Assembly: GCF_000802235.1 (NCBI RefSeq)
Contig: NZ_JTDL01000082.1
Coordinates: 145,683-209,682, forward strand
Reading direction: 5' to 3'
Source of the DNA: Sinomonas humi
Lineage (GTDB): Bacteria > Actinomycetota > Actinomycetes > Actinomycetales > Micrococcaceae
Length of the DNA stretch: 64,000 nucleotides
Both the position numbers and the translations under genes were made by a program. A model generated the notes under the pieces. It was given only the letters and a program-made list of their open reading frames with translations, was not told the origin of the DNA and searched no databases. Below are positions 34,608 to 42,972 of the stretch, piece by piece (the first letter of the stretch is position 1; each line of letters begins with the position of its first letter).

Positions 34608-35687
34608 GTGAACGGAGAAGACCCTTCGCCGGTCGTTTCCCGGCCCACCGTTTCGAGCGTTGCCCTCCTCGCCGGAGTCTCGCGCCAAACCGTCTCCAAC
34701 GCGCTCAACAACCCCCAACGGCTCCAGCCGGACACCCTGAAGAAGGTCCTCGCCACCATCGAGGAGACGGGATACGTCCGCAGCGCGGCTGCCCGCCAAA
34801 TGCGCACGGCTCGTTCCGGCGTCCTCGCCTACAGGCTCGATCCCGTCCGGGACGGGATCGGGGGCGCTGTCCTGGACACGTTCCTGCACGCCCTGTCTGC
34901 CGAAGCGGAACGCCGCGACTACCGAGTCATGCTCTACACAGCGGATTCAGACGACGCCGAGCTGAGGCAGTTCTCACGGCTCGCCCAGGCCCAAGCAGTC
35001 GATGCCTTCATCCTCATCGAAACGCACCGCGACGATGTGCGCTATGAGTGGCTTGTGGAGCACGGCATCCCCTTCTCGGTCTTCGGCCGCCCGTGGTCCA
35101 GCGACAGCTCCGGCCATGCACACGGGTCAAGCCCCCAGCCAGCGCACGCCTGGGTCGACGTCGACGGTGCTTCCGGGACGGCGCAGGCCACGAGCCACCT
35201 CCTCGAACTGGGCCATCGCGAGATCGCCTTCCTCGGATGGCCAAAAGGGTCCGAGACGGGCGACGAAAGACGGCGCGGATGGGCGGAGACCCTCGCCCAA
35301 GCCGGTGTGGGCGAGGACAGGCGCGATTCCCTCGATTCAGGGCAGCGCGATGGGATCCTGGAAGGAGCCGATGCGGCGCGGCGGCTCCTCGCCGCCGGGG
35401 CCACGGCCTTCGTCTGCGCATCCGACTCGCTCGGGATCGGCGCCTTCAGCGCGATCCAGGCGGAAGGCGGGAAGGCCGCTGTCGTCGGTTTCGATGACAC
35501 GCCTACCGCCGCCGCTCTCGGCCTCAGCTCGATACGCCAGCCAATCGAGAAGGCGGTGAGCTGCGCGCTGGGCAGCGTCTTCGCCCAGCTCGACGGGGCT
35601 TCCGGCGCCTCGAGCGAGCCGAGCCTCCTCCTCCCCCAGCTCATCGTGCGGGCGAGTTCCAGGCCCGCCACGGGAAGCCCGGCGTAG
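34608..35687 (+). CDS. LacI-family transcriptional regulator
   Basis: 359 residues. HTH at about 15-40 (VSSVALLAGVSRQTVSNALN, then NPQRLQPDTLKKVLATIEET with the hinge-helix AARQMRT), then a periplasmic-binding-like effector domain (DAFILIETHRDD, ATSHLLELGHREIAFLGWP, ATAFVCASDSLGIGAFSAI, VVGFDDTPTAAAL). GTG start with GAGGGACGGGAG upstream. No sugar gene is adjacent: the next gene is the unknown protein at 35746, the most likely co-transcribed partner. Confidence 0.92.
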   Translation: MNGEDPSPVVSRPTVSSVALLAGVSRQTVSNALNNPQRLQPDTLKKVLATIEETGYVRSAAARQMRTARSGVLAYRLDPVRDGIGGAVLDTFLHALSAEAERRDYRVMLYTADSDDAELRQFSRLAQAQAVDAFILIETHRDDVRYEWLVEHGIPFSVFGRPWSSDSSGHAHGSSPQPAHAWVDVDGASGTAQATSHLLELGHREIAFLGWPKGSETGDERRRGWAETLAQAGVGEDRRDSLDSGQRDGILEGADAARRLLAAGATAFVCASDSLGIGAFSAIQAEGGKAAVVGFDDTPTAAALGLSSIRQPIEKAVSCALGSVFAQLDGASGASSEPSLLLPQLIVRASSRPATGSPA

Positions 35688-35745
35688 AGCCGCCACTCCG
35701 CTGCGGCCAGCCACAATTCCCATGCCATCCCCCAGAAGGACCATC

Positions 35746-36453
35746 ATGGCTTCCGCCCTCGCCCTTACCCCCACTCAAACACTCGGCCCGGTCCGCATCA
35801 GGCGGGCCGTCCCTCAGGACGCGGAACGGTATCCCGAGCTTCTCGGCCCGCTGCCGCCACAACTCGCATGGGCTCTCGGCAAGGGAGGCCTTTCCACATC
35901 CCTCGAGGCGGCGGCCAGGGGACGGCAGAGGTTCCACGAAACGCTCGCTGCCGCTCATACGAGGGGCTACAACGCGGCATTGTCTTCCGTCTCCACGGCG
36001 ATCATAGCTCTGGCGCACGACGACGAGCCCCTCGGCAGCCTCGTTGCCACGCCGGCCGTAAGGGCTTTCCGGCAGCCGCACACATTCCGCGGCCACACGC
36101 AGCTCGAACGGCTCAGCCTGATCTTCGCAGCCGAGGTCCTCGCGATGACTGTGCCCGAATCCTCCCGAACCGGTGCGGCCCTCCTGCACTCAGCAGCCGA
36201 CCTGTACAGCCGAGCCGGATACGGAGTCCTCTTCGGGGCCGTCAGCTCAGACGTCGAAGCACCGTTGCCAGCACCCTTCTCGACCATCGCGGCCGGCAAG
36301 GCGCTGTGCCTCGACCCGGCCTTCCTCGGCCACTCTGTCGGTCTCGCCCTCGTCCGCCCCGAGCCAGACACCCGCATCTACTACACGAGCCTTCAGGAAG
36401 AGCCCCAGACAGGCTGGGAATACGAAGTCCCAGCTCACCCCGCCGGCCCCTAG
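35746..36453 (+). CDS. Hypothetical protein downstream of the LacI regulator
   Basis: 235 residues, not recognised. It starts with a strand-helix pattern (TLGPVRIRRAVPQDAERYPE) that faintly resembles a GNAT opening but lacks the Q/R-x-x-G-x-G/A acetyl-CoA loop. Later segments read as an alpha/beta domain (IIALAHDDEPLGSLVATPAV, FRGHTQLERLSLIFAAEVL, GAVSSDVEAPLPAPFSTIAA). No membrane segment. AGAAGGA precedes ATG 35746; 58 nt separate it from the LacI gene. Confidence 0.7.
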   Translation: MASALALTPTQTLGPVRIRRAVPQDAERYPELLGPLPPQLAWALGKGGLSTSLEAAARGRQRFHETLAAAHTRGYNAALSSVSTAIIALAHDDEPLGSLVATPAVRAFRQPHTFRGHTQLERLSLIFAAEVLAMTVPESSRTGAALLHSAADLYSRAGYGVLFGAVSSDVEAPLPAPFSTIAAGKALCLDPAFLGHSVGLALVRPEPDTRIYYTSLQEEPQTGWEYEVPAHPAGP

Positions 36454-36494
36454 GACCTCGATCGCCCACCCGCCGCTCCGGCCACCTCAGGCCG

Positions 36495-36545
36495 CGCCGC
36501 TTACGGGGCCACGCCGCTTACGAGGCCACCCCGCTTGCTAGGCCT
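36495..36545. repeat. Triplicated 17-nt repeat at a gene end
   Basis: Copies CGCCGCTTACGGGGCCA (36495), CGCCGCTTACGAGGCCA (36512) and a third decayed copy (36529) that includes the stop codon of the TetR gene. Confidence 0.55.
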
Positions 36546-37140
36546 CACGCTCAAGCGGACGGCGGTCCGCGACGAGAAGCGCTGCCATGTGGCGTGCGCG
36601 CGCGGCGGCGTCCAGATCGCCTTCGGCGGCAGCGACAATGGCACCCTTGAGGAGAATGTGACACGACCATGCGAACCCGTCCGGGTCGCTGAGGTTGGCG
36701 TGGCGGGCAATGCTGGCGAGCTGGTCGCGAGTCCGCGCAAGGTATTCCAGGCTCGCTCTGCCCAAAGGGTGGCTCGGCCCCATCTCCATCAGGACGTGCA
36801 GAAACGAACTCACCTCCGACGAGCCCTGGCGGAACCACTCGTCGAAGACGTCGAAGACGGCCAGGAGAGCAGGCGTTTCACTGCCCTCGTGCCGCTTGAC
36901 GGCTTCGTCGATCGCCCTGCTGCGTTCCTCATACCAGCGCTGGAGGTAGGCCAGAGCGAGATCGTCTTTTGTACGGAAATACTTGTAGAACGTGGCTTTA
37001 GCCACGCCAGAGCGCTCGATGAGTTCGTCAACGCCGACATCCCGAATGCCGCGGTCCGCAAAAAGTGAGAAGGAGACATCGAGGATCCGTTGCCGAGCAC
37101 CCCGCTTCGGAGACGCCTGAGTGCGGTTCGTCCCTCCCAT
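36538..37140 (-). CDS. TetR-family transcriptional regulator
   Basis: 200 residues. N-terminal TetR HTH (RQRILDVSFSLFADRGIRDV, VDELIERSGVAKATFYKYFR, TKDDLALAYL) and an all-helical ligand domain. Start uncertain between ATG 37140 and GTG 37149. Divergent from the dipeptidase gene across an 87-bp gap, so that gene is a possible target; the C-terminal codons run into a triplicated repeat. Confidence 0.9.
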   Translation of the reverse strand: MGGTNRTQASPKRGARQRILDVSFSLFADRGIRDVGVDELIERSGVAKATFYKYFRTKDDLALAYLQRWYEERSRAIDEAVKRHEGSETPALLAVFDVFDEWFRQGSSEVSSFLHVLMEMGPSHPLGRASLEYLARTRDQLASIARHANLSDPDGFAWSCHILLKGAIVAAAEGDLDAAARARHMAALLVADRRPLEREA

Positions 37141-37214
37141 AGTCGGCACTTACCCAAGAAACCAAAGGTGAATCAATGAGCGGCCAATATCGCGGGAGGA
37201 AGCAGCGCCGCGGC

Positions 37215-37220
37215 TAGGCT
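37215..37220 (+). promoter_or_regulatory. Candidate -10 box for leaderless dipeptidase gene
   Basis: TAGGCT followed by 7 nt and ATG 37228; no Shine-Dalgarno is visible. Confidence 0.45.
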
Positions 37221-37227
37221 GAAGCGC

Positions 37228-38610
37228 ATGGCCCCTCAACGCGTGCCCGTGAAGTTGCTCCGTGAGAGCGTGGACGCTGACTACTCCCGCATGGTCGACG
37301 AGCTGAAGGCCCTGGTAGCCGTACCCGGCATCGCTTGGCCGGAATTCGATCCCGCGCACCTTGCTCGCAGCGCCGGCCTCGTCGCCGCGCTCGCCGAATC
37401 CTCCGGCTTCCCCCATGTCGAAATCCTCTCAGCGAAAGCGCCAGACGGCACGCCCGGTGCCCCCGCCGTCGTCGCCCGCCACCTCCCCAAGCCGGGGTGG
37501 CCCACGGTCCTGCTCTACGCTCACCACGACGTCCAGCCTCCCGGGGACCCGGCACTGTGGACTTCGGGGCCCTTCACCCCTGAGGAACGAGGCGGACGGC
37601 TGTGGGGCCGCGGGGCCGCGGACGACAAATCGGGCGTAGTCACACACCTCGCGGCCTTTCGCTGCCTCCGGGAGGTGCTCGGCGACGGTCTCGGGCTGGG
37701 AATCGCTCTCTTCATAGAAGGCGAAGAGGAATCAGGGTCCGCGACCCTCGAAGCGTTCTTGGCGGAGCATGCGGCGGTTCTGAAGAGCGACGTCATCGTC
37801 GTGGCGGATTCTGGGGTCTGGAAGATCGGCGTGCCCGCCCTCACGACCAGCCTGCGCGGCCTCGTCGACGGAACCATCGAGCTCCGGTCCCTGAGCCACG
37901 CGCTTCACTCGGGGACCTACGGAGGTCCTGTCTTGGACGCCGTCACGCTCCTGGCGAAGCTTCTGGCAACGTTCCATGACGCGACGGGTGCCGTTGCGGT
38001 CGAGGGCCTCGTGACCGGCGACGGCACCGACCGGGACATCGATGAGGAAACGTTCCGAGCCGATGCGGCTGTCCCGCCGGGGGTCCGGCTCGCGGGGAAC
38101 GGCACCATCACGTCGAGGCTCTGGACGAAGCCGGCCCTCGCGATCATCGGCCTCGACGCGCCCGCGGTCGCCACCGCGTCCAACACCCTCGTGCCTAATG
38201 CCAGAGCGAAGTTCAGCCTCCGGATCGCCCCCGGAGACAGCCCGGAGAACGCCATGGACGCAATCCGCCGGCACGTGCGCAGCCACACGCCCGCCGGCGC
38301 CGAAGTGATCGTCACGTCGGGGAGAGCGAGCATGCCCTACGCCGCAGATCCCTCGTCGCCGGCAGTCAGCGATGCGCTGTGGGCCATGCAGGAGTCGTGG
38401 GGTGCTGCCCCCGTTCGAGCTGGGGTGGGCGGCTCAATCCCGCTCGTCTCAGCCTTGCGCCAGCACTTTCCGAAGGCTCAGATCCTGATCACGGGCGCGG
38501 AGGACCCCGATTCGAGGGCCCACGGCGAAGACGAATCAGTCCATCTGGACGAGCTGCGCCGCTCGATCCTCGCGGAGGCCCTTCTGCTGGCGAAGCTCAA
38601 CGGCCGTTAG
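37228..38610 (+). CDS. M20-family metallodipeptidase
   Basis: 460 residues, ArgE/DapE/ACY1/CPG2-type peptidase. Metal and catalytic residues: His-Asp in LLYAHHDVQPPGD, Asp in GRGAADDKSGV, Glu-Glu in IEGEEESGS, Asp in VVADSG, and a late His in RAHGEDESVHL. The lid/dimer domain sits in the middle (LRSLSHALHSGTYGG). It cleaves dipeptides or acyl amino acids in the cytoplasm; the substrate is unknown. Apparently leaderless. The TetR gene is divergent. Confidence 0.92.
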   Translation: MAPQRVPVKLLRESVDADYSRMVDELKALVAVPGIAWPEFDPAHLARSAGLVAALAESSGFPHVEILSAKAPDGTPGAPAVVARHLPKPGWPTVLLYAHHDVQPPGDPALWTSGPFTPEERGGRLWGRGAADDKSGVVTHLAAFRCLREVLGDGLGLGIALFIEGEEESGSATLEAFLAEHAAVLKSDVIVVADSGVWKIGVPALTTSLRGLVDGTIELRSLSHALHSGTYGGPVLDAVTLLAKLLATFHDATGAVAVEGLVTGDGTDRDIDEETFRADAAVPPGVRLAGNGTITSRLWTKPALAIIGLDAPAVATASNTLVPNARAKFSLRIAPGDSPENAMDAIRRHVRSHTPAGAEVIVTSGRASMPYAADPSSPAVSDALWAMQESWGAAPVRAGVGGSIPLVSALRQHFPKAQILITGAEDPDSRAHGEDESVHLDELRRSILAEALLLAKLNGR

Positions 38611-38723
38611 CGGCTCAACCCATGTCTCGCCGCTTCCTTGCGGAGGCAATGCGGCAGGATGGGCAGGAAGGTTCACCGCGGCCGACGACGGCCGGACCGG
38701 GAGCGGGGGGAGGGAGGCTGGCG

Positions 38724-39749
38724 ATGGGATCCGTTGGGCGATTCGACGCGCTCCAGCAGAGGCATCCGTGGGTCGGATACCCGTTGGCCGTGCTGTACAA
38801 GTACATCGACGATCAGGGGCCGTTCCTCGCGGCCTTGATCACGTACTACGCGTTCGTCTCGCTGTTCCCGCTGCTCCTGCTTCTCTCGACGCTGCTCAGC
38901 TTCGTCCTCTCCGGCGACCCAGAACTCAGGACCGCGGTCATGACCTCAGCGCTGGCCGAATTCCCCGTCATCGGATCGCAGCTCTCCCAACCGAAGGGGC
39001 TCGGCGGCGGGACGGTCGGCGTCGTCATCGGCATCCTCGGCGCCCTGTACGGCGGAATCGGAGTGGCCCAGGCCATCCAGCACGCCATGAATACAGCCTG
39101 GTCGATCCCTCGCAACAGCCGGCCCGATCCGTTCAAGTCGCGCGGGCGCAGCCTCCTCCTGCTGGGCACCGTTGGCCTGGCACTTCTGGGCACGACCATC
39201 CTCTCTGCCCTCGGAGGCTTTGCGGATGCCCTTGGCGCCGCAGGCCGGGCAGTCTTCCTGGCCCTGTCTGTCGCCGTGAACGCGGGGGCATTCATCCTCG
39301 CCTTTCGCATCGGCACAGTCCGCCCCCTCACCGTGAGGCAGGTCCTCCCGGGGGCGGTCGGAGCCGCGATCGCGTGGCAACTCCTGCAGTCCGTCGGTCC
39401 CATCTATGTCGCGCAAGTCGTCAGGCGGGCCAGCGAAATGAACGGCGTGTTCGCCGTCGTCCTCGGCCTGCTCGCCTTCCTCTACCTCGCAGCGGTCGCA
39501 ATCGTCCTGTGCGTCGAGGCGAACGTCGTCCGGGTCGACAGGCTCCACCCTCGCGCCCTCCTCACTCCGTTCACCGATCAGGTGGACCTCACGGCGGGAG
39601 ACCGGAAGTCCTACACGCGGCAGGCCAAGGCACAGCGGTTCAAAGGCTTCGAGCGGATCGACGTCACCTTCGAGAAACCGTCCTCCAATGAGGATCCCGG
39701 TTCAGCCGATGTCAGCGAAGATGGGCCGCAGCCCCACAAGGAAAGCTGA
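38724..39749 (+). CDS. YihY/BrkB family membrane protein (second copy)
   Basis: 341 residues, six or so helices. Core begins GPFLAALITYYAFVSLFPLL, then LGALYGGIGVAQAIQHAMNT and EMNGVFAVVLGLLAFLYLAA, followed by a polar C-terminus of about 70 residues. I chose ATG 38724 because AGGGAGG lies 6 nt upstream; ATG 38622 would add a 34-residue Gly/Pro/Arg-rich leader with no Shine-Dalgarno. It follows the dipeptidase by about 110 nt. Low overall similarity to the copy at 33242, so they are not a recent duplication. Confidence 0.88.
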   Translation: MGSVGRFDALQQRHPWVGYPLAVLYKYIDDQGPFLAALITYYAFVSLFPLLLLLSTLLSFVLSGDPELRTAVMTSALAEFPVIGSQLSQPKGLGGGTVGVVIGILGALYGGIGVAQAIQHAMNTAWSIPRNSRPDPFKSRGRSLLLLGTVGLALLGTTILSALGGFADALGAAGRAVFLALSVAVNAGAFILAFRIGTVRPLTVRQVLPGAVGAAIAWQLLQSVGPIYVAQVVRRASEMNGVFAVVLGLLAFLYLAAVAIVLCVEANVVRVDRLHPRALLTPFTDQVDLTAGDRKSYTRQAKAQRFKGFERIDVTFEKPSSNEDPGSADVSEDGPQPHKES

Positions 39750-39780
39750 CTCCCCGGACTCGCTCCCGGCGCGACTCTGC

Positions 39781-40743
39781 CTAGTTCGGCAGCGTCACAA
39801 CCTGGCCGGCGAAGGTGAAGCCGCCTCCGAAACCGAAGAGGAATGCGCGGCCGCCGCGCGGAAGTTCGCCGCGGTGCCATGCCTTCGAGAGACCGAGCGG
39901 AACGCTCGCTGCCGAAGTGTTGCCCGATTCTTCGATGTCCCGGATCAGAACTTGCTTGTCAGTGACACCGAGCGCGCGGGCGAGCGGTTCAAGGAGCCGG
40001 AGGTTCGCCTGATGGAACGCGAAGACGTCAATGTCCGCGGGAGTGAGCCCGGCTCGGTCCAAGACGCGCTTCGCCTGGTCCGCAGCCTCGGTGAGCACCC
40101 AGCGCATGACGCTGCGGCCGTCCTGCGAAAAGAGCTGGGTCTCCTTGTCGATCACCACGGCTTCGAGCATCTCGGGGACCGATCCCCACACCACCGGAGA
40201 GATGGTGGGCTCAGGCGAGGGGCCGAGGACGACGGCGCCGGCGCCATCGGCCGTGAGCACGCATGTACGTCGGTCGGTCCAATCGGTCACCCCCGAGAGC
40301 TTCTCGGCACCGATCACGAGCGCGTGCTCGGCCGTGCCCATACTGATGGCCTGATCGGCAAGCGCGAGCGCGTACTCGAATCCCGAGCATGCCGTGTTGA
40401 TATCGAGCACCGCCGGACCGGAAAGGCCGAGCTCTGCGCTGACCCGAGCAGCCGAGTTCGGGCTCCGGTCCATCAAGGTCGTGCTGGCGACTACGACGAG
40501 CGAAACGTCATCGATCCGCGCGTCCTCCAGCGCCATCCGAGCGGCTGCCGACGCCATGTCGACCACGGTCTCGGACTCAGAGGCGATGCGTCGCTCCCGG
40601 ATTCCGGTACGAGTGCGAATCCACTCGTCATTCGTTTCGACCCTCCGGGCCAGATCGTCGTTGGTGACTATGTTCGCGGGCTGGTAGTGCCCGAGTCCTT
40701 TGAGGGCCGAACCCCGCAGTGAACGCTGATCCATGTTGACCAT
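39781..40743 (-). CDS. 3-oxoacyl-ACP synthase III (FabH)-like ketosynthase
   Basis: 320 residues. Catalytic triad visible: Cys in DINTACSGFEYALALA, His in FAFHQANLRLLEPLA, Asn in ESGNTSAASVPLGLS; C-terminal FLFGFGGGFTFAGQVV. Condenses an acyl-CoA with malonyl-ACP to start fatty acids, or acts in a side pathway: no fab genes adjoin it, so it may be a paralogue. Start chosen at MVNMDQRS (40743), since the family N-terminus aligns from LRGSALKG; 40764 is an alternative. Confidence 0.87.
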   Translation of the reverse strand: MVNMDQRSLRGSALKGLGHYQPANIVTNDDLARRVETNDEWIRTRTGIRERRIASESETVVDMASAAARMALEDARIDDVSLVVVASTTLMDRSPNSAARVSAELGLSGPAVLDINTACSGFEYALALADQAISMGTAEHALVIGAEKLSGVTDWTDRRTCVLTADGAGAVVLGPSPEPTISPVVWGSVPEMLEAVVIDKETQLFSQDGRSVMRWVLTEAADQAKRVLDRAGLTPADIDVFAFHQANLRLLEPLARALGVTDKQVLIRDIEESGNTSAASVPLGLSKAWHRGELPRGGRAFLFGFGGGFTFAGQVVTLPN

Positions 40744-40806
40744 CGTATTGACCTGCACCGACATAGGCCGACACGGCCCCCCGTGGCGCACCCTCCCCCA
40801 CCGTTT

Positions 40807-40860
40807 CGGGTACAGCTACTCCCCTCCACCGCCCTTGCGGGTACAGCTACTCCCCTCCAC
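40807..40860. repeat. Direct repeat, period 31 nt
   Basis: Two identical 23-nt blocks starting CGGGTACAGCTACTCC at 40807-40829 and 40838-40860. Confidence 0.7.
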
Positions 40861-40869
40861 TGCCCTGTG

Positions 40870-40947
40870 ATGTCTCAGGTGATCGTGGACGGTTCATGTC
40901 TCGCGTGAGTGTGGACAGTTCATGTCTCACGTGAGTGTGGGCGCTTT
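40870..40947. repeat. Three stacked 26-nt IS-end-like repeats (left side)
   Basis: Copies start ATGTCTC at 40870, 40896 and 40922, sharing ATGTCTCNNGTGANNGTGG and a following (A/G)CNGTTC-type tail in the first two. The third overlaps the transposase stop codon. Confidence 0.65.
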
Positions 40948-41283
40948 GGGTGGGGCGGGGTGCTTGAGGCCGCTGCGGGAGACGAATCTGGTGCCCTCGG
41001 GCGGTCTGGGGTGGGCGAGGATCTCGGTGCCCTGCTCGTCGAAGAACGCCACGGTGCGTTCGTCGTAGACGACGCGCACGCGTTTGCCGGCCCAGGCGGC
41101 CCCGAGGAGGAAGTGCAGTTCAGGACGGTGATGACCCCTTTTGGGCCGGCTGCCGGTGCGGACGGCGATCCGGGGCTCGAGGAGGGCTGCGGCGGGCTCG
41201 GGCGGGGATGGGGGGCTCGGCCGCGGGGGTACGATTGCCGGCCAACGGCCAGCTTCAGACGGAACTTCGGATCGGGCTCATAG
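40927..41283 (-). pseudogene. IS481-like transposase, C-terminal remnant
   Basis: Frame ending HFLLGAAWAGKRVRVVYDE, RTVAFFDEQGTEILAHPRPP, EGTRFVSRSGLKHP then a stop at 40927. This is like the C-terminal barrel tail of IS481-family transposases in actinobacteria. The part before it is Pro/Arg-rich and does not read as the DDE domain, and an in-frame stop precedes it, so the catalytic domain is gone. It lies between inverted sets of terminal repeats. Family assignment is from memory of the tail motif only. Confidence 0.6.
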
Positions 41284-41307
41284 ACGCTCATGAGCCGACC
41301 AGAACCG

Positions 41308-41381
41308 CCAACTGTCCACGGACCCGTGAGACACACTGTCCACACTCACCTGCGACAGAAGTGTCCATTCAGTCCCGAGAC
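41308..41381. repeat. Three inverted IS-end-like repeats (right side)
   Basis: Degenerate copies of CTGTCCAC...GTGAGACA-type sequence at about 41308, 41335 and 41360, inverted relative to those at 40870-40947. Confidence 0.55.
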
Positions 41382-41399
41382 TTCACACCCCCCTCTCAA

Positions 41400-41524
41400 C
41401 GTTTCGGGTACGCCAACGTTTGGGGGCCGATGTCCCTGAAGACCGTTCGCGCACCCGAGATGCGCCCGGATGAGAGTTGGCGTACCCGAGATGCGCCCAG
41501 AGGAAAGTTGGCGTACCCGAAACG
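41400..41524. repeat. 18-bp inverted repeat with 31-nt direct repeats inside
   Basis: CGTTTCGGGTACGCCAAC at 41400-41417 is the exact reverse complement of 41507-41524. A further copy of the right half is at 41476-41490, and ACCCGAGATGCGCCC recurs at a 31-nt step (41453, 41484). Confidence 0.7.
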
Positions 41525-41588
41525 GTAGGTGGTTGGGGGTTTGGGCCGGAACGCTTCGTGGGCGTTGGGGCTAGAGGGACGTGGTGGG

Positions 41589-42530
41589 CTAGAGGGACGA
41601 GGCCAGGTCTTCCAAGGCTTCGCCCACGTCCGAGCGCCAACGCCAATGCGCGCGCCTGTCCCCCCGAGTCGGCCCCGCGTTGACGATGCCGACCGGCTTG
41701 CCGTCCCGGACGGCATCCAGCACGAAGCGAAAGCCGCTCATGACCGCGAGGGATGAGCCGAGCACGAGGAGGCTTCGCGCTTGGGCGAGCATCGCCGTCG
41801 CCCGCTCCTTCCGTTCGATCGGCACGCTCTCGCCGAAGTAGACCACGTCCGGTTTGAGCTCCACTGAGCCGCACACAAGACACCCCACCATGCGGAACCT
41901 GTCGACCCAGGCCTGCGGCAGCTCAACGTCGCCATCGGGGTTCACCGTCCTGGGATCGAGGCGCACGGCCTCGGCGTATCCCGGGTTGGCCTGAGCCAGC
42001 CGCTCGTCAAGGTTTGCCCGTCCCTCGACGTTGCCGCAGTTGAGGCACACGACTTTGTCGAGGTCGCCGTGAAGCGACACAAGGTTCCGCGATCCGGCAG
42101 CGGCGTGCAGCCCGTCAACGTTCTGGGTCACGACACCAAGCAGAACACCCCGAGTCTCGAGCTGAGCGAGAATCCTATGAGCCGAATTGGCGCGGGCCCT
42201 GTCTATGTGCCGCCAGCCTACGAAGCTGCGGGCCCAGTACCGGTGGCGCGCCGCCGGATCGTGGCGGAACTCCTGATACGTCATAGGCCGATGCTTGCGC
42301 CATGATCCCTGCGGTCCGCGATAATCCGGAATCCCGGACGCGGTCGATACGCCCGCTCCGGTCAAGGCCATGACTCCGCCGCCGCCCAGCATTGACAAGA
42401 GGCCAGAACGGGCCTCGGAAGGATCCTGTGGTTCGACCGTCTCGACGACTTCTCGGGCGATGGATCGCAGAGCCGCCGCATGGGCTCGCGCTACCGCCGG
42501 ATCACCCTCACGATCAGCGACCTCGCTCAT
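41589..42530 (-). CDS. Sir2-family NAD-dependent protein deacylase
   Basis: 313 residues. NAD site GAGVSTASGIPDYRGPQG, TQNVDGLH, catalytic His in LVSLHGDLDK, a zinc site from CLNCGN and CLVCGS, and the C-terminal GSSLAVMSG and GIVNAGPTRGD. The spacing between the two Cys pairs is long (about 55 residues), as in class II sirtuins. Removes acyl groups from lysines or acts as ADP-ribosyltransferase. An N-terminal extension of about 50 residues precedes the core. Confidence 0.92.
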   Translation of the reverse strand: MSEVADREGDPAVARAHAAALRSIAREVVETVEPQDPSEARSGLLSMLGGGGVMALTGAGVSTASGIPDYRGPQGSWRKHRPMTYQEFRHDPAARHRYWARSFVGWRHIDRARANSAHRILAQLETRGVLLGVVTQNVDGLHAAAGSRNLVSLHGDLDKVVCLNCGNVEGRANLDERLAQANPGYAEAVRLDPRTVNPDGDVELPQAWVDRFRMVGCLVCGSVELKPDVVYFGESVPIERKERATAMLAQARSLLVLGSSLAVMSGFRFVLDAVRDGKPVGIVNAGPTRGDRRAHWRWRSDVGEALEDLASSL

Positions 42531-42539
42531 GAGCAGGGG

Positions 42540-42761
42540 TCAGCCCGTCTGTCGAGATCCCTCGTCGTCGTCCTCAAATTGATCCGCATACTTGTCCTCG
42601 TAGTCGGAGTAGTCCGGCTCGAGGTCGTCTGCGTCATGATGCGAGTGGCTGCTCGAAGCGCCGAGTTCGCGCTGAAGTGCCGCATAGTCAGTGTTCGGGC
42701 TGTAGTACTTGATGTCCCGAGCCTGCTTGGTTGCCTTAGCCTTTTGACGGCCGCGCCCCAT
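42540..42761 (-). CDS. DUF3073 family protein
   Basis: 73 residues. MGRGRQKAKATKQARDIKYY followed by PNTDYAALQRELG is the DUF3073 signature, restricted to actinobacteria; the rest is acidic (Asp/Glu/Tyr-rich). Function unknown. It is 9 nt upstream of the sirtuin gene on the same strand. Confidence 0.93.
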   Translation of the reverse strand: MGRGRQKAKATKQARDIKYYSPNTDYAALQRELGASSSHSHHDADDLEPDYSDYEDKYADQFEDDDEGSRQTG

Positions 42762-42972
42762 GGCGTGACCCCCTCTTTTGCCTCGTCCCGGAGGTAGTCG
42801 CGAAGGCAGGCTCGCGAGGCCCCGGAGTCATTGATCAATTTGTCGTAGGTCTAGACTACATGTAATTGCGGCCGCCTGCGTATTCGCGAAGTGCGCGGCC
42901 CACGGCATGTGAGGGCCAGCACTGCACTGGGCCCTCGGTCCTCGAGAGAACGTCGGAAGGGCATCATTCGGC

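Larger units (their letters stand above)
40744..41588. other. Repeat-rich intergenic region with transposase remnant
   Basis: About 845 bp without an intact gene. It holds a 31-nt-period direct repeat, three stacked 26-nt terminal-type repeats, the C-terminal remnant of an IS481-like transposase, three inverted copies of the terminal repeat, and an 18-bp inverted repeat flanking two further 31-nt-period copies. Each is listed separately. Confidence 0.75.

Noticed and set aside
38622..38723. Upstream start for the second YihY gene
   Set aside because: Adds a low-complexity leader and lacks a Shine-Dalgarno, whereas ATG 38724 has AGGGAGG at good spacing.
42845..42859. Near-palindrome around TCTAGA before the septum-type gene
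   Set aside because: Short, with a mismatch, and not positioned relative to a clear promoter; could be chance in an AT-richer patch.
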